Below are positions 9,899 to 21,306 of a DNA stretch of 64,000 nucleotides, in pieces. Where the stretch lies: the NCBI RefSeq assembly GCF_013141715.1, contig NZ_WHOA01000242.1, positions 1 through 64,000 on the forward strand, written 5' to 3'. The stretch is from Paenibacillus phytorum (GTDB lineage: Bacteria; Bacillota; Bacilli; Paenibacillales; NBRC-103111). The notes under the pieces were generated by a model that made no database searches, was not told the DNA's origin, and saw only the letters and a program-made list of their open reading frames with translations. The position numbers and the translations under genes are program-made. Numbering within the stretch: the stretch's first letter is position 1; every line of letters begins with the position of its first letter.

Positions 9899-10840
9899 TC
9901 AACGCAATTGAGGGTCAAGGATGTTAACCTTCCATTTTCCTCGAAGCTGCTGCACATAATCCTTGAGAGGCGGTGCTTCCCGAAGCGCTAGCTCTCTCCG
10001 TACATTTTCTCGAACGAAAGCAAGATCTGGATTTACTTTCTCTCGCCGATTTTTCAGCTTCACAATCGCGAATCCTTGTGGCAGAGGGACAGGCTTACTC
10101 ACTTCTCCAACCTTCAGCAGTTTCGCCGCTTCAAGAACGGGAGCAGCAACAAAGGGATCGTCTCCTTCAATCCAACCCAAATCACCGCCGGTGTTATTGG
10201 TTGCATCATCCAGGGAACGATCTCTGGCAAGGGTCGCAAAACTCTCTCCTTTTGCCAACTCCGCAATGACTTTATTCGCTTGATCCTTGGTCGACACGAT
10301 AATCTGAAGAATATTATATTCGATATCTTGCTTGAACTCATCGGCATGCGTCTTCATATAGTCTTCTACCTGAGCATCCGTTATTTGAATATGTTTGGTT
10401 GCGAGCTTCTCGAGTAAGAGCTTATTGGTTACATCTTCCTTGATTTCTTGCTCTGACAAACCTAACTGATTTTGCATGGATGCATAAAATTGTTGCTCAC
10501 TCTCATAACCTTGACGCATCCGTTTCAACTCACGGTTAATCTCCGCGCTTCCAATCGAGGTCCCTGTCTCGTTTCCTTCAAGACGTATCACTTCACGATC
10601 CAACATTTGACCCAGCAGTTCTGCCCCATAATGACGTTCAAGAGCTGTTTGAAGCTCCAGAATGGTCAAATCACGATTTCCAACTTTGGCGACTACCCGA
10701 TCATTCTTCTGCTCACCCTGCTTCTCAGGTTCTGGTGGTTGACTTGGTTCTGATTGGTTCATGGTATGGGTGACCAGCATGGATGCGAGCACGAGATTAC
10801 CTACAGCCATTACGATAATGACTCCCCACAATCGCTTCAC
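9899..10840 (-). CDS. yacD: membrane-anchored parvulin-type peptidyl-prolyl isomerase (YacD-like)
   Basis: Extracytoplasmic foldase-like protein. A short N-terminal hydrophobic anchor (about residues 4-22) lacks a lipobox, unlike PrsA. A SurA-N-like helical region follows (about 50-170) and then a parvulin domain (about 175-270) with LQIIVSTKDQANKVIAEL, GGDLGWIEG and KPVPLPQGFAIVKL. The position between hslO and cysK is that of B. subtilis YacD. No substrate is known. A second parvulin gene, a true lipoprotein, is at 37853-38956. Confidence 0.88.
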   Translation of the reverse strand: MKRLWGVIIVMAVGNLVLASMLVTHTMNQSEPSQPPEPEKQGEQKNDRVVAKVGNRDLTILELQTALERHYGAELLGQMLDREVIRLEGNETGTSIGSAEINRELKRMRQGYESEQQFYASMQNQLGLSEQEIKEDVTNKLLLEKLATKHIQITDAQVEDYMKTHADEFKQDIEYNILQIIVSTKDQANKVIAELAKGESFATLARDRSLDDATNNTGGDLGWIEGDDPFVAAPVLEAAKLLKVGEVSKPVPLPQGFAIVKLKNRREKVNPDLAFVRENVRRELALREAPPLKDYVQQLRGKWKVNILDPQLR

Positions 10841-10884
10841 GTTTGCATCCTGACTCCCTCTTTACATCTATAATGCTGCTTGCT

Positions 10885-11751
10885 CTATAGTTCAATCATC
10901 CGTTTCAAATCATCTTCGTTAAACCGATAAGCTTCATTGCAGAAATGACAGACGACTTCAGCAAACCCTTCATCTTCAAGAATTTCTTGCAGCTCAATCT
11001 TCCCTAAGGAAATAAGCGTTGTTTCAACTCTTTCACGACTGCATTTACAACGGAACATGACATCCATCTGATCAAGCTTCTGGAAAGATGGTAGTACCGT
11101 TCGAAGGATTTCTTCTAGATTCAACCCCCCACCTAGCATACTTGTGAAGGATGGAATGCGAGAAAGCATCTCTTCAATGTCCCCAATTTCATCATTTGTT
11201 AATCCTGGGAGCAATTGAATAACGAAACCGCCCGAGGCAAGAATGGAGTGATCCGTATTAACCAATACCCCTAACGCTACAGCCGAAGGCGTTTGTTCAG
11301 ACTTGGCAAAATAATAGGTGAAATCTTCAGCTAACTCTCCTGAAACGATCGGAACGCTGCCTTTATAAGGCTCTTTCATACCTAAATCCTTCGTTATGTA
11401 CAAAAATCCATCAGTTCCCACCGCAGCAGCAACATCTAGCTTGCCATTCTCTTTAAGGGGAGGATCGACTAACGGATTATCGACATAACCGCGTACCTCA
11501 CCCTTCGCATTCGCATCGACTACAATTTGACCGATGGGTCCATCGCCTTTAACTTGAACAATGAGATGCTCTTCACCCTTGAGCATGGCTGCAATGAGAA
11601 GTCCCGCAGCTGCCGTTCTTCCTAATGCGGCCGTGGCCGTTGGTGTTGTTTGGTGTCTTTGGCTAAGTTCTTCTGTGAGGACAGTCGTTTCCACGGCAAA
11701 AGCGCGAACTTTTCCGCCCAGCGCCGTTCCTCGAATTAAATAATCGCTCAT
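10885..11751 (-). CDS. hslO: redox-regulated chaperone Hsp33
   Basis: Cytoplasmic holdase activated by oxidative unfolding. The four zinc-binding cysteines are present as CKC (about 235/237) and CHFC (about 268/271) in the C-terminal redox switch. The N-terminal domain starts DYLIRGTALGGKVRAFAVETT. Length 288 matches the family. It lies between coaX and yacD as in Bacillus. Confidence 0.96.
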   Translation of the reverse strand: MSDYLIRGTALGGKVRAFAVETTVLTEELSQRHQTTPTATAALGRTAAAGLLIAAMLKGEEHLIVQVKGDGPIGQIVVDANAKGEVRGYVDNPLVDPPLKENGKLDVAAAVGTDGFLYITKDLGMKEPYKGSVPIVSGELAEDFTYYFAKSEQTPSAVALGVLVNTDHSILASGGFVIQLLPGLTNDEIGDIEEMLSRIPSFTSMLGGGLNLEEILRTVLPSFQKLDQMDVMFRCKCSRERVETTLISLGKIELQEILEDEGFAEVVCHFCNEAYRFNEDDLKRMIEL

Positions 11752-11774
11752 GTTAAATCCTTTCCTTAAACAGC

Positions 11775-12539
11775 TTATGCATTTTTCTCATAAATCATTT
11801 GCAGACCTTGCAGGGTCAGCAGCGGATTGACGATCTGAATGGTACGAGATTCACTGGAAATCAGCTCCGCAAGACCACCCGTAGCAATAACTGTTGGATT
11901 GACATTAAATTCTTGAATGACACGCTCGACAATCCCATCAACTTGGCCTACATAGCCGAAAATAATCCCTGCCTGCATCGCCGCTACGGTATTACGACCA
12001 ACTACGCTCTTCGGCTTGACCAGCTCGATGCGCGGCAGCTTCGCCGCCTTTTGATATAAAGCTTCCGTTGAGATACCGATTCCCGGTGCAATCGCGCAGC
12101 CAACAAGCTGCTGGGAAGGATCGATGTAGTCGTATGTTGTGGCCGTCCCGAAATCAACAATGATACAAGGTGCCCCGTACAGTTCAAGAGCCGCGACAGC
12201 ATTTACTATGCGATCAGCGCCGACCTCTTTGGGATTGTCTACACGCACGTTCAGCCCTGTCTTAATACCAGGACCAACGATGAATGGCGTCCTTTTCAAA
12301 TAGTGTAAGCAAAGGTTTTCCATTACATTCATAAGCGGAGGAACAACAGAAGAGACAATGACGCCTTCCACATGCGCAAATGAGATGCCCGAATGTTGAA
12401 AAAGGTTATGCAGCTGCATCCCATACTCATCGACTGTCGCTGAACGGTTCGTACTAACCCGCCAGTGATGAAGGAGCGTTCGCTCTTGATAGAGACCGAG
12501 CACAATGTTTGTATTCCCAACATCGATAACGAGAATCAT
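11775..12539 (-). CDS. coaX: pantothenate kinase, type III
   Basis: ATP-dependent phosphorylation of pantothenate, the first step to coenzyme A. ASKHA-fold motifs: [12 protein letters not shown] at the start, [12 protein letters not shown] and [12 protein letters not shown] in the middle (about 129-140), ATGGLAELI late. Length 254. It overlaps the stop of nadC by 4 nt (ATGA), so it is probably co-translated with the nadABC group. Confidence 0.95.
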   Translation of the reverse strand: MILVIDVGNTNIVLGLYQERTLLHHWRVSTNRSATVDEYGMQLHNLFQHSGISFAHVEGVIVSSVVPPLMNVMENLCLHYLKRTPFIVGPGIKTGLNVRVDNPKEVGADRIVNAVAALELYGAPCIIVDFGTATTYDYIDPSQQLVGCAIAPGIGISTEALYQKAAKLPRIELVKPKSVVGRNTVAAMQAGIIFGYVGQVDGIVERVIQEFNVNPTVIATGGLAELISSESRTIQIVNPLLTLQGLQMIYEKNA

Positions 12540-13405
12540 AGCGCCGTCTCCTTCCGCTCATTCAGATCTAATGAGATATCCAGCGCTGCAACCGAATACG
12601 TCAAGCGCCCAACGGAGATCACATCGACGCCCGTTTCTGCCATCGCTTTAATGGTCTGAGGTGTCACAGAACCTGATCCCTCTACTACAATATGCGGCGC
12701 TTTACTTTTAATTATGGAAACTGCTTCTTTCATCTTCGCAGGAATCATATTATCGAGCATGATGATATCCGCACCAGCCGCTAATGCTTCGTGCAATTGG
12801 TCAAAATTCTCGACCTCCACCTCGATCTTCATCGTGTGGGGGATCTGCTGCCGAGCCGCTTGTACAGCTTGTGTGATGCCTCCTGAGCCTTTAATATGAT
12901 TATCTTTAATCATCACAGCATCATAGAGTCCGAATCGGTGATTATGACCGCCACCCACTCGTACAGCATACTTCTCAAGCAGCCTGTGTCCCGGAGTCGT
13001 CTTCCGTGTATCGACAAGTCTAGTCGGCACGCCTTCTAAAGCATCGACAAACTCACGCGTCTTGGTCGCAATTCCTGATAATCGTTGCATCAAATTAAGG
13101 CTTAATCTTTCACCCAGCAAAATACTGCGCGTATTGCCTTCCACTTCAGCTAGTATGGTCCCTTTATAAACAGACGATCCTTCAACTACTTTAGTTTCAA
13201 AACGAAGTGAAGCATCGACCACAGCAAAAACTTCTTGGGCGATTCGGAGTCCACAGACAATTCCGTCTTCTTTGACGTGGATAATCCCTTTGGACGCATG
13301 TTCCAAAGGGATCGTTGTCAGAGTCGTGACATCGCCGGTTCCAATATCCTCTTCCAGCCAAAGCCGAATATGTTTACGAATAAGTTCCATATTTAAATCG
13401 AGCAT
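12536..13405 (-). CDS. nadC: nicotinate-nucleotide pyrophosphorylase (quinolinate phosphoribosyltransferase)
   Basis: Converts quinolinate and PRPP to nicotinate mononucleotide. Motifs include [50 protein letters not shown] split over the active site, and [10 protein letters not shown]. The frame is open for 39 more codons upstream, but those overlap nadB. I choose the ATG at 13405 because GAGGAGTG lies 8 nt before it and it follows the nadB stop by one base, giving the usual 289 residues. Confidence 0.94.
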   Translation of the reverse strand: MLDLNMELIRKHIRLWLEEDIGTGDVTTLTTIPLEHASKGIIHVKEDGIVCGLRIAQEVFAVVDASLRFETKVVEGSSVYKGTILAEVEGNTRSILLGERLSLNLMQRLSGIATKTREFVDALEGVPTRLVDTRKTTPGHRLLEKYAVRVGGGHNHRFGLYDAVMIKDNHIKGSGGITQAVQAARQQIPHTMKIEVEVENFDQLHEALAAGADIIMLDNMIPAKMKEAVSIIKSKAPHIVVEGSGSVTPQTIKAMAETGVDVISVGRLTYSVAALDISLDLNERKETAL

Positions 13406-13406
13406 G

Positions 13407-15017
13407 TTAAATCCACTCCTCAATGCTATCTTCCCCGCGCTTAAAAACAATATGCTTCTTCCATGCTTGATCATCCCGTTCAGGGAAATCTTCCCGGTAA
13501 TGACCGCCACGACTTTCTTCACGCGCTAGAGCCGATGTTGTCGTTAGAAGCGCACAGTTAAGTAAATTCGCAAACTCATAATCTTCGCGTTTCGTCATCA
13601 AAGAACCGAAGATGGAGAGTTGTCTTGCCAATTCGTCATACCCTTTTTGCAAGCCTTTGGCTGAACGTTTCAGTCCTGCGTAACGAAGCATAACCTTTTG
13701 CAGCTTAAGCTTTTTCTCGACAACGGCTTGATTTGGGATTTCCGTTCTTGGCGCTTTGGATTCAGCGCGTATTTGAATGTTACCTTCCAAAGGAGCGAGC
13801 TCCTGTATCCGTTCGATGATTCTTCTACCAAACACAATGGCTTCAGATAAGGAGTTACTGGCTAATCGATTAGCGCCATGTACACCTGTAGAAGACACTT
13901 CCCCACAGGCGAAAAGACGGCGGACGATCGTTTCACCGTGTAGATCTGTCTTGACGCCGCCCATCATATAATGAGCTGCGGGAGCAACCGGAATCCAGTC
14001 AGTGCTCATATCTAGACCGTAGTTGAGGCAATATTCGTATATCGTCGGGAATCGATGTTTAATTAACTCTTCGGATTCGTGCGTAATGTCGATATAGACG
14101 AAGGTCGATTTGCAATTCTCCATCTCGTCGACAATGGCACGGGCTACGACATCCCTAGGCGCTAGCTCAAGCTGGGGATGGTAATGCTCCATGAAGCGCT
14201 CCCCCTTGATATTGCGGAGATAAGCCCCCTCGCCGCGCACCGCTTCCGAGATCAGGAAGCGCGGAGCCCCAGGGTAGCAAAGCGCCGTAGGGTGGAATTG
14301 AATAAATTCCACGTCCTGAATCTGCGCGCCGGCGCGATGAGCAATCGCAATCCCATCGCCTGTGGCGATGTCAGGGTTTGTGGTGTAGCGGAACAGCTGT
14401 CCCGCCCCGCCGGAGCAAAGAATCGTGGCATTGCCGCGGACGAATACCCGCTGGCCACTAGGCTTCTGTACGAGTGCGCCATAGCACTCGCCATCTTGCG
14501 TGATCAGGTCGATCACGAAGTGATCGTCCCAGATCTCAATGTTCGGACCCTGCTTCGTCCGTTCCGAAAGAGCTCGTACAATTTCAGCGCCTGTGGCGTC
14601 GCCATGCGCATGCAAAATACGACGTTGGCTGTGCGCTCCCTCTTTGGTCAAAGCAAACTCCCCGTTCTCAAGGTCGAACTGGGTACCCATCCGAATGAGA
14701 TCCTGAACGCCGTTGGGGCCTTCATGAACGAGAACGTCAACGGCCTCCGGCGAACATAGACCTGCACCTGCTATCAGGGTATCCTGCATATGATATTCCG
14801 GTGAATCCTCGTCCGATATAACAGCAGCAATTCCGCCTTGCGCATAGCGTGTGTTACTGTCGAGGAGCGATTTCTTCGTAATCATCAGCACTTTCTTATT
14901 TTCACTAGCGCGAAGAGCAGTAAATAAACCTGCAATGCCCGCGCCAATCACAATAACATCTGTATGTACATGAGGAATGGAATCTAAATCTACATCTACG
15001 AGGTATCTAGGAATCAT
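13407..15017 (-). CDS. nadB: L-aspartate oxidase
   Basis: FAD-dependent oxidation of aspartate to iminoaspartate, the first step of de novo NAD synthesis. The FAD dinucleotide fold is VIGAGIAGLFTALRA (about 22-36); the active-site region holds RYAQGGIAA, FHPTALCYPG, SEAVRGEGAYLRN and HGANRLASNSL. Length 536 is typical. It sits between nadA and nadC. The segment around 14160-14500 is notably GC-rich compared with the rest. Confidence 0.95.
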   Translation of the reverse strand: MIPRYLVDVDLDSIPHVHTDVIVIGAGIAGLFTALRASENKKVLMITKKSLLDSNTRYAQGGIAAVISDEDSPEYHMQDTLIAGAGLCSPEAVDVLVHEGPNGVQDLIRMGTQFDLENGEFALTKEGAHSQRRILHAHGDATGAEIVRALSERTKQGPNIEIWDDHFVIDLITQDGECYGALVQKPSGQRVFVRGNATILCSGGAGQLFRYTTNPDIATGDGIAIAHRAGAQIQDVEFIQFHPTALCYPGAPRFLISEAVRGEGAYLRNIKGERFMEHYHPQLELAPRDVVARAIVDEMENCKSTFVYIDITHESEELIKHRFPTIYEYCLNYGLDMSTDWIPVAPAAHYMMGGVKTDLHGETIVRRLFACGEVSSTGVHGANRLASNSLSEAIVFGRRIIERIQELAPLEGNIQIRAESKAPRTEIPNQAVVEKKLKLQKVMLRYAGLKRSAKGLQKGYDELARQLSIFGSLMTKREDYEFANLLNCALLTTTSALAREESRGGHYREDFPERDDQAWKKHIVFKRGEDSIEEWI

Positions 15018-15136
15018 GCCGCTTCACCTGTTCTTCACCATTAATAGCTCGCAAAGCAAACGTATCCGATGGATTAATCGAATATAGGAGTGCTTTGCGA
15101 GGGTACCCTACCTATTAAACAAGAGAGTAGCGCATG

Positions 15137-16075
15137 CTACTTTACTTGTAACATGCGCTCTAAGGACAATCTTGCTTTATCAGCTACATCTTCTGGCACA
15201 TAAATCTCTGGCTGCATCGTTTCAAGACACTTCACAATTTTCTTCAAATTGTTTACTTTCATATTCGGGCATACCAAGTATTTGGTTGCAAAATGGAACT
15301 GTTTATCTGGACTGTCCAGACGAAGCTGGTATCCAGTTCCATCTTCCGTTCCAACGATAAACTCTTTGCAATCGGACTCTTTGCAATATTTGATAATCGC
15401 TGTCGTACTACCGACGAAATCCCCCAGTTTGACAACTTCTGGACGACATTCTGGATGAACAACAAACTGAGCATTCGGGTATTGAGCTCTCATTTCTTCC
15501 ACATCTTTAACGGTCAGCATATCATGCGTATTGCAATAGCCTTCCCAGATGATCACTTTTTTGCTTGTGAATTTTGATACATAGTCACCCAAATTTTTAT
15601 CCGGTACCCAGATGATCTCATCTGAATCGACGGAATTGATGACGTTGATGGCATTTGCCGAAGTACAGCAAATATCTGTTTCTGATTTCACATCAGCAGA
15701 TGTATTAATGTAAGCAACAACTTTGGCATTAGGATGCTGGCGTTTCAAAGCACGCAGACCTTCTACATTCACCATATCCGCCATCGGGCAGCCTGCACGT
15801 TCGTCAGGAATAATGACTGTTTTGTTAGGAGCAAGAATCTTAGCACTTTCCCCCATGAAATGAACGCCACAGAATACTATCACATCAGCATCGGTTTGCG
15901 CTGCCTTCTGCGCGAGCAGAAAGGAATCCCCCCGGAAATCGGCAACCTCTTGAACTTCGTCACGTTGATAATAATGAGCAAGAATAATAGCATTCCGTTC
16001 TTTCTTTAGCTGCAGCAACCGTTCTTTGAGTTCGCGGTTCTGCTCGGCTTTGCGTTCTAATGCTAGAGCTTCCAT
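15137..16075 (-). CDS. nadA: quinolinate synthase A
   Basis: An iron-sulfur enzyme that condenses iminoaspartate and dihydroxyacetone phosphate to quinolinate. The expected motifs are seen: ILAHYYQRDEVQEVADF, FCGVHFMGESAKIL, DICCTSANA and LVCPNMK, carrying the cysteines likely to hold the 4Fe-4S cluster. Start ATG follows GGGGAGGAAG. Length 312 is slightly shorter than B. subtilis NadA. An AGTAGC/GCTACT hairpin overlaps the stop (15125-15141). No NAD-repressor site was recognised upstream. Confidence 0.95.
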   Translation of the reverse strand: MEALALERKAEQNRELKERLLQLKKERNAIILAHYYQRDEVQEVADFRGDSFLLAQKAAQTDADVIVFCGVHFMGESAKILAPNKTVIIPDERAGCPMADMVNVEGLRALKRQHPNAKVVAYINTSADVKSETDICCTSANAINVINSVDSDEIIWVPDKNLGDYVSKFTSKKVIIWEGYCNTHDMLTVKDVEEMRAQYPNAQFVVHPECRPEVVKLGDFVGSTTAIIKYCKESDCKEFIVGTEDGTGYQLRLDSPDKQFHFATKYLVCPNMKVNNLKKIVKCLETMQPEIYVPEDVADKARLSLERMLQVK

Positions 16076-16224
16076 GGTGCTTCCTCCCCTGTCTGGGACG
16101 TATAATGTACTTCTTGTCTATCTAAAAATAGGATTAACAGTAGTATGATCTAATCGTAATAAAATTAGAGATTTACAACTAATTTACACATTCTCACATC
16201 CCCTGTCAATGCGCAAATATGCCG

Positions 16225-16269
16225 AAAAAACCAGAAAATCCGGGTACACCTGACGTGTACACCGGATTT
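16225..16269 (-). terminator. intrinsic terminator after ftsH
   Basis: The minus strand reads AAATCCGGTGTACAC-GTCAG-, then GTGTACCCGGATTTT, and a further run of T (225-230). It is a long, nearly perfect stem that ends the hpt-ftsH side before nadA. Confidence 0.88.
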
Positions 16270-16287
16270 ACGAGTTGCTATTGCTTG

Positions 16288-18240
16288 TTACTCTTCGGAA
16301 TGATCCGAATTGGAATCTTTATCTTTGTTTAACTCCAATTTATTGCTTTCGCTAGATTGGCTTTGCCCTTGAATGTTCACTTTGACCTCTTCGTCATCCG
16401 CGCTTGCATTCAATTTGCCTTTCTCTAGAAGCTCGATGATTTCGTCTTTATCGAGTGTTTCTTTCTCAAGCAGCGTTTTGGCTACGAGATGAATCTGATC
16501 TGCATGCTCCGTAAGCATCGCACGAGCACGATCATAACAAGTGCGAATAAAGCTTTGCATCTCTTGATCAATCTCATAAGCAATCGCATCACTGTAGTTT
16601 TGCTCATGTCCGATGTCGCGGCCTAAGAACACTTGGCCTTGCGAACTGCCGAACTGCATTGGTCCTAGTTTATCGCTCATTCCATATTCCATAATCATGC
16701 GACGAACAATACCGGTTGCTTTCTGGAAGTCACTATAAGCTCCAGTGCCAATTTCTCCGATAAATAGTTCTTCGGAAACACGGCCGCCCAGGAGTCCTGT
16801 TACTTTATCCAGCAATTCGTTCTTCGTCTGCATCATGCGATCTTCGCCTTCTTTGGGCAGCATCATGACATAACCGCCAGCGCGTCCGCGCGGAACGATC
16901 GTAACTTTGTGCACCATATCGGCATTCTCTGCATAATAACCAATGATCGCGTGTCCGGCTTCATGATAAGCAACAATGCGCTTCTCAGACTCACTGATAA
17001 TCCGGCTTTTCTTCTGCGTACCAACAATAATACGGTCAAAAGCTTCCTCGATCTCAGCCATCGAAATGTCTTTACGGTTACGACGAGCAGCAATCAAAGC
17101 TGATTCGTTCAAAAGATTCTCTAGATCTGCGCCTGTGAATCCAGTTGTGTAGCGAGACAAGGCATCCAGCTTCACGTCTTTGGCAAGCGGTTTATTGCGG
17201 GCATGTACTTTCAGTACAGCTTCGCGGCCTTTGATGTCCGGACGATCTACCGTGATTTGACGGTCGAAACGACCTGGACGCAGTAAGGCTGGGTCAAGGA
17301 TATCTGGGCGGTTAGTCGCTGCAACGATAATGATACCTTCGTTCGCGCCAAATCCGTCCATTTCTACTAGCAATTGATTGAGTGTTTGTTCACGCTCGTC
17401 ATGTCCGCCGCCTAAACCAGCGCCACGTTGACGACCTACAGCATCGATCTCATCGATAAAAATGATACAAGGTGAGTTCTTCTTCGCGTTCTCGAACAAG
17501 TCACGAACACGGGAAGCACCGACACCGACGAACATCTCAACGAAGTCAGAACCTGAAATACTGAAGAATGGTACGCCTGCTTCACCAGCGACAGCTCGTG
17601 CAAGAAGGGTTTTACCAGTTCCCGGAGGACCATTGAGCAGAACCCCTTTAGGAATTCTAGCACCGACAGCTGCGAATTTCCGTGGATCTTTGAGGAATTC
17701 GACAACCTCGATCAATTCTTGCTTCTCTTCGTCTGCACCTGCCACGTCTTCAAATGTGACGCGTTTTTTCTCCTCATTATATAAGCGGGCACGGCTTTTG
17801 CCAAAGTTCATCACTTTGCCGCCGCCACCTTGAGCCTGATTTAACAGGAAGAAAAACAAGATGAAGATAATGACGAATGGGATGATGGAAGTTAGGAAAC
17901 TAATCCAAACGCTATCCCGTTCCATAGTCTCGTACGTTTCTGATGGAACGCCATTCGCTTCAATCAGCTGGACGACCATAGGCTCGAACGGAGCATGGGT
18001 TTCGAAGCTCTTCTTATCAGCACCACTTGGTGGGTTAATGTACTTACCTTTAATCAAATATGTGTATCCATCAAACTTTAAGGTCACGGATTCCACATTT
18101 TTGTTAACCACCGCTTGGCGGAATTTATCGTAAGTAATTAGCTCCTTTTGCTCGTTTTGGGTACTAATGAAATGGACGATCCCTACAGTAACCAAAAATA
18201 TAAGTAAATAAAAGCCGGTATTCCGGATAATTCGATTCAT
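16288..18240 (-). CDS. ftsH: ATP-dependent zinc metalloprotease FtsH
   Basis: Membrane AAA+ protease for quality control and regulatory proteolysis. Two membrane segments (about 5-25 and 108-130) flank an extracytoplasmic loop. The AAA module follows with Walker A GPPGTGKT and Walker [12 protein letters not shown], then the zinc site HEAGH. The acidic tail ends DHSEE. The first ATG of the open frame is at 18264, but the ATG at 18240 has AGGAGG seven bases upstream and starts [13 protein letters not shown], giving 650 residues. Confidence 0.97.
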   Translation of the reverse strand: MNRIIRNTGFYLLIFLVTVGIVHFISTQNEQKELITYDKFRQAVVNKNVESVTLKFDGYTYLIKGKYINPPSGADKKSFETHAPFEPMVVQLIEANGVPSETYETMERDSVWISFLTSIIPFVIIFILFFFLLNQAQGGGGKVMNFGKSRARLYNEEKKRVTFEDVAGADEEKQELIEVVEFLKDPRKFAAVGARIPKGVLLNGPPGTGKTLLARAVAGEAGVPFFSISGSDFVEMFVGVGASRVRDLFENAKKNSPCIIFIDEIDAVGRQRGAGLGGGHDEREQTLNQLLVEMDGFGANEGIIIVAATNRPDILDPALLRPGRFDRQITVDRPDIKGREAVLKVHARNKPLAKDVKLDALSRYTTGFTGADLENLLNESALIAARRNRKDISMAEIEEAFDRIIVGTQKKSRIISESEKRIVAYHEAGHAIIGYYAENADMVHKVTIVPRGRAGGYVMMLPKEGEDRMMQTKNELLDKVTGLLGGRVSEELFIGEIGTGAYSDFQKATGIVRRMIMEYGMSDKLGPMQFGSSQGQVFLGRDIGHEQNYSDAIAYEIDQEMQSFIRTCYDRARAMLTEHADQIHLVAKTLLEKETLDKDEIIELLEKGKLNASADDEEVKVNIQGQSQSSESNKLELNKDKDSNSDHSEE

Positions 18241-18337
18241 CCCGAGCCTCCTCTCAAACGGCACACGTTTATTATTTTACCACATCCCGGTAAAGCACTA
18301 CAACATAACAGCGCTGATGAGTCTGCGGGAAATGACA

Positions 18338-18877
18338 TTAGCTACTGTAGATCTCTGGTTTCAATATGCCTATAAATGGAAGGTTGCGATATTTCTCTGC
18401 ATAATCCAGACCATACCCGACTACGAACTCATCTGGAAGCACATAACCTGCATACTCAGGTTCGAGTTCCACAGTTCTGCGTGCCGGTTTATTAAACAGC
18501 GCAACGACCGAAATCGTCTTAGCATTGCGTCGCTCTAGCACATCTATCAGATAACTCAGCGTTAAACCGCTATCGATAATGTCCTCCACGATAAGAATAT
18601 GACGTCCTTCTACGGGAACATCAAGATCTTTAATAATCTTGACAACACCAGAAGACCTCGTGGATTGACCATAGCTGGATACAGCCATGAAATCGAGTTC
18701 CAATGGTACTCTGATTTGCTTTACAAGATCAGCCATGAAAATGAAAGCTCCCTTAAGCACACAGATAACCAATGGGTTCTTACCTTCGTAATCGATGGAG
18801 AGTTTCTCCCCTAATTCTTTGATCTTACCTTGAATCTGTTCTTCACTGTAAAGAACTTCTTGAATGTCGCTGTACAA
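18338..18877 (-). CDS. hpt: hypoxanthine phosphoribosyltransferase
   Basis: Purine salvage: hypoxanthine or guanine plus PRPP to IMP or GMP. The PRPP-binding loop [14 protein letters not shown] is at about 96-109 and the early [12 protein letters not shown] at about 40-51. Length 179. In B. subtilis HprT partners with TilS and FtsH; the same order tilS-hpt-ftsH is kept here. Confidence 0.96.
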   Translation of the reverse strand: MYSDIQEVLYSEEQIQGKIKELGEKLSIDYEGKNPLVICVLKGAFIFMADLVKQIRVPLELDFMAVSSYGQSTRSSGVVKIIKDLDVPVEGRHILIVEDIIDSGLTLSYLIDVLERRNAKTISVVALFNKPARRTVELEPEYAGYVLPDEFVVGYGLDYAEKYRNLPFIGILKPEIYSS

Positions 18878-18948
18878 GGATGAACCCCCTAGTTTTATAT
18901 TATGAATCCTTATAAATTTACATTCTAGAAGAACGAAATTTACGCATA

Positions 18949-20364
18949 TTACTTCAGCACTAGCTTCATATGAAGTACACGTACTGTATCTGGTCCAACC
19001 AGAGCGTGCTTGGACCTACGAAAGCCAGCAATCCAAAGGATTTGCCCGGAAGCATCGACTAGCAGTGGAATGACATCACGCCGGCTTAGCGGCATTTTGG
19101 CATCAATGAACATATCCTTTACTTTTTTGGATCCATTTAAACCATGCGGCTCAAACCGATCTCCTGTCTTGCGACTCCTTACAACAAGCGGCAAGTTAAG
19201 TTGATCCAGATCCAAAAACACGTCCGTTGCAGATGAGAAATAAACAGCTGTCTCCTTCGAACTAGCCGGCACCCATGAGCAGATCAGTTTGGCTTCCACT
19301 TCTGGCAGGCTCAGCTCGCTTGTATCTAATCCAACCTCATAAGCATAAGGCTTCGGAGAAGGAGCGAAGGTCTGAAATTGAATAGATTCATATTCTCTCA
19401 CAATATAAACCTGTTCATCCACCTGAAGGATTTGATTAGAAACCTTATCCTGTAAAATCAACTCACGCATACTTTCAATTCGCGTAAAATCCAACCGATC
19501 TCTTTCCAAACAAAGACAGTTTAATATTAATTTAATCAAACGCCTTTGTAAAGCAACGTGCAGCTCAGTGAAATCACGTCTTACTATACGGCAGCAGGCT
19601 TGCTGGAAAGTCGTTATTCGGCGAAAAATCTGCTCGGCTTCTTTGGCCAAATAATCATCCTCAGCTCGCATCAAATCCGTCAATCGATTCAGTGACTCTG
19701 GAAGTTGTTCATTATACTGCTTCAGCATCGGCATCACATCAAGCCGAATCTGATTTCGAAAATACTTCCGCAGCTCATTGCTGCTGTCCTTACAATACGC
19801 CATTTCATGCTGAGCGCAATAATTCACAATATCTGCTTTGTATATACGTAAAAACGGACGAATCAGTTCCACTTTTTTTTCGCGCCTGCGTTCCGGCATG
19901 CCAACCAGGCCTGAAGGGCCTGTCCCTCTCAGAATCCGCATCATGACGGTTTCGGCTTGATCATCCGCATGATGAGCGAAAGCAATACGCTTAGCGCTGT
20001 ATTTCGCTGCGATCTGATGTAGAAATTCGTAGCGCTTCTCACGTGCCGCGGCTTGCCCATTGAGTGACGTTTCCTCTATATAGGCAGGCACATCAATGAC
20101 GCCGATTTCACATGGAAGCCCTAGGTCGTCTGAAAGCTTCTCTACGAAAAAGGCTTCCGCATCCGATTCCGCGCCGCGGAATTGATGATTCACATGCGCA
20201 ACAACGAGCTGCCAGCTATAACGCTCAGCAAGGGCAAAAAGGACATGAAGCAGCCCCACGGAATCAGGTCCTCCTGAAACCGCAACGACAACTACATCTC
20301 CTGGATCGACGAGTTTTTCTTCAATAATTCGCTGTTCCACCTTGGCAACAAGATCGATTTCCAT
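18949..20364 (-). CDS. tilS: tRNA(Ile)-lysidine synthetase
   Basis: Modifies the wobble cytidine of the CAU isoleucine tRNA to lysidine. The PP-loop ATP site SGGPDS is at 30-35 and [19 protein letters not shown] (split over the active site) at about 130-150. The C-terminal substrate-binding domains reach residue 471, as in the long Bacillus-type TilS. It precedes hpt by 71 bp. Confidence 0.95.
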   Translation of the reverse strand: MEIDLVAKVEQRIIEEKLVDPGDVVVVAVSGGPDSVGLLHVLFALAERYSWQLVVAHVNHQFRGAESDAEAFFVEKLSDDLGLPCEIGVIDVPAYIEETSLNGQAAAREKRYEFLHQIAAKYSAKRIAFAHHADDQAETVMMRILRGTGPSGLVGMPERRREKKVELIRPFLRIYKADIVNYCAQHEMAYCKDSSNELRKYFRNQIRLDVMPMLKQYNEQLPESLNRLTDLMRAEDDYLAKEAEQIFRRITTFQQACCRIVRRDFTELHVALQRRLIKLILNCLCLERDRLDFTRIESMRELILQDKVSNQILQVDEQVYIVREYESIQFQTFAPSPKPYAYEVGLDTSELSLPEVEAKLICSWVPASSKETAVYFSSATDVFLDLDQLNLPLVVRSRKTGDRFEPHGLNGSKKVKDMFIDAKMPLSRRDVIPLLVDASGQILWIAGFRRSKHALVGPDTVRVLHMKLVLK

Positions 20365-20400
20365 CGGGTATTCCTTTCTATTCCTGCACTTTCCGTCATG

Positions 20401-21306
20401 CTACCAATACATATAGAGCGTTGCCCCAAAAATAAAAATAGAAGCGGCGAAGCATATTTTCAGCCATGGCATTTGGAGCGTTGACTGCGTAATCTTCTTA
20501 CCTGAAACCAACGTTCTCCAGTACTGATAGGCTTCTTGCGAAGAATTAAACTCATTATTTAAAGCTTTGTTAAGAAATGGCGCGATATAGGCGGCAACTG
20601 AATTTTCGCGCATGATGGCCGTTAATTGATCTAAATCTCGGTTTTGAGGCAGCATTTTGGATAAACCAGTGAAGCGTTTGCGTTGATCGAGCGATTTTAA
20701 TAGTAAAATAGCAAATGAAAATAGATCATAGCTCTCTTCCGCAACCCGCTCCCCCATATTCCAAAAGCCGCGGTCATACACTTCGGTTAACTGTTTAATC
20801 GCTCTGCCTTTAGGAGTCACACCCCCAAAATCAATGAGATCCACATCGCCATAATTGGAAACGATCATATTCTCGATCTTCAGATCACCGAAAACATAGC
20901 CGCTCTTATGAACCTCCGTTAACTTTCGAAGCAGGTTAGAACCAATCACATAGATCCAATCCTGACCACGTTTATGTATAAAATTAGAAATCGTGATTCC
21001 CTCAATATAGCGCATGACATAGAAAGAAACTTCTTTCCCATTTATCGTCATATCATCGGCATCTATTAAAAAGTTCTTGAACGAAGTTTCTGTCAGTGAG
21101 ATGGCAAGCAAGGAATTAATCTCCGATTGATGATCAACCGTCTCATGACCTGCTTTAAGCGCAAATCTAGCTGTCCCTCTTCGTACGAGCGCCACTACTC
21201 CGTTGGAACCAGCACCTAATAAACGTTCGACCACATACATCTTGCCGTTCCATTTCCCTTGGATTTCTGACCCTGGACGGAAGGCGTCTTCATACCACGT
21301 AGTCAC
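20401..21306 (-). CDS. yabT: membrane-anchored Ser/Thr protein kinase (YabT/PrkD-like)
   Basis: Hanks-type kinase. The glycine loop GAGSNGVVAL is at 31-40, the ATP-binding Lys51 in FALKAG, the catalytic loop reads FGDLKIENMI (HRD replaced by FGD, aspartate kept) and the metal-binding motif is IDFGG. A single C-terminal transmembrane helix (about 282-300) and no extracellular domain match B. subtilis YabT, which acts during sporulation and on RecA. The start overlaps yabS by 17 nt. Confidence 0.9.
   Translation of the reverse strand: MTTWYEDAFRPGSEIQGKWNGKMYVVERLLGAGSNGVVALVRRGTARFALKAGHETVDHQSEINSLLAISLTETSFKNFLIDADDMTINGKEVSFYVMRYIEGITISNFIHKRGQDWIYVIGSNLLRKLTEVHKSGYVFGDLKIENMIVSNYGDVDLIDFGGVTPKGRAIKQLTEVYDRGFWNMGERVAEESYDLFSFAILLLKSLDQRKRFTGLSKMLPQNRDLDQLTAIMRENSVAAYIAPFLNKALNNEFNSSQEAYQYWRTLVSGKKITQSTLQMPWLKICFAASIFIFGATLYMYW

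Noticed and set aside
14178-14759. Plus-strand open frame of 193 codons inside nadB
   Set aside because: It lies wholly antisense to a well-supported gene in its GC-rich part, where stop codons are rare; no domain seen.
16076-16224. NAD-repressor (NiaR/NadR) operator before nadA
   Set aside because: The AT-rich region shows no palindrome I could match with confidence to the known operator, and no clear promoter.
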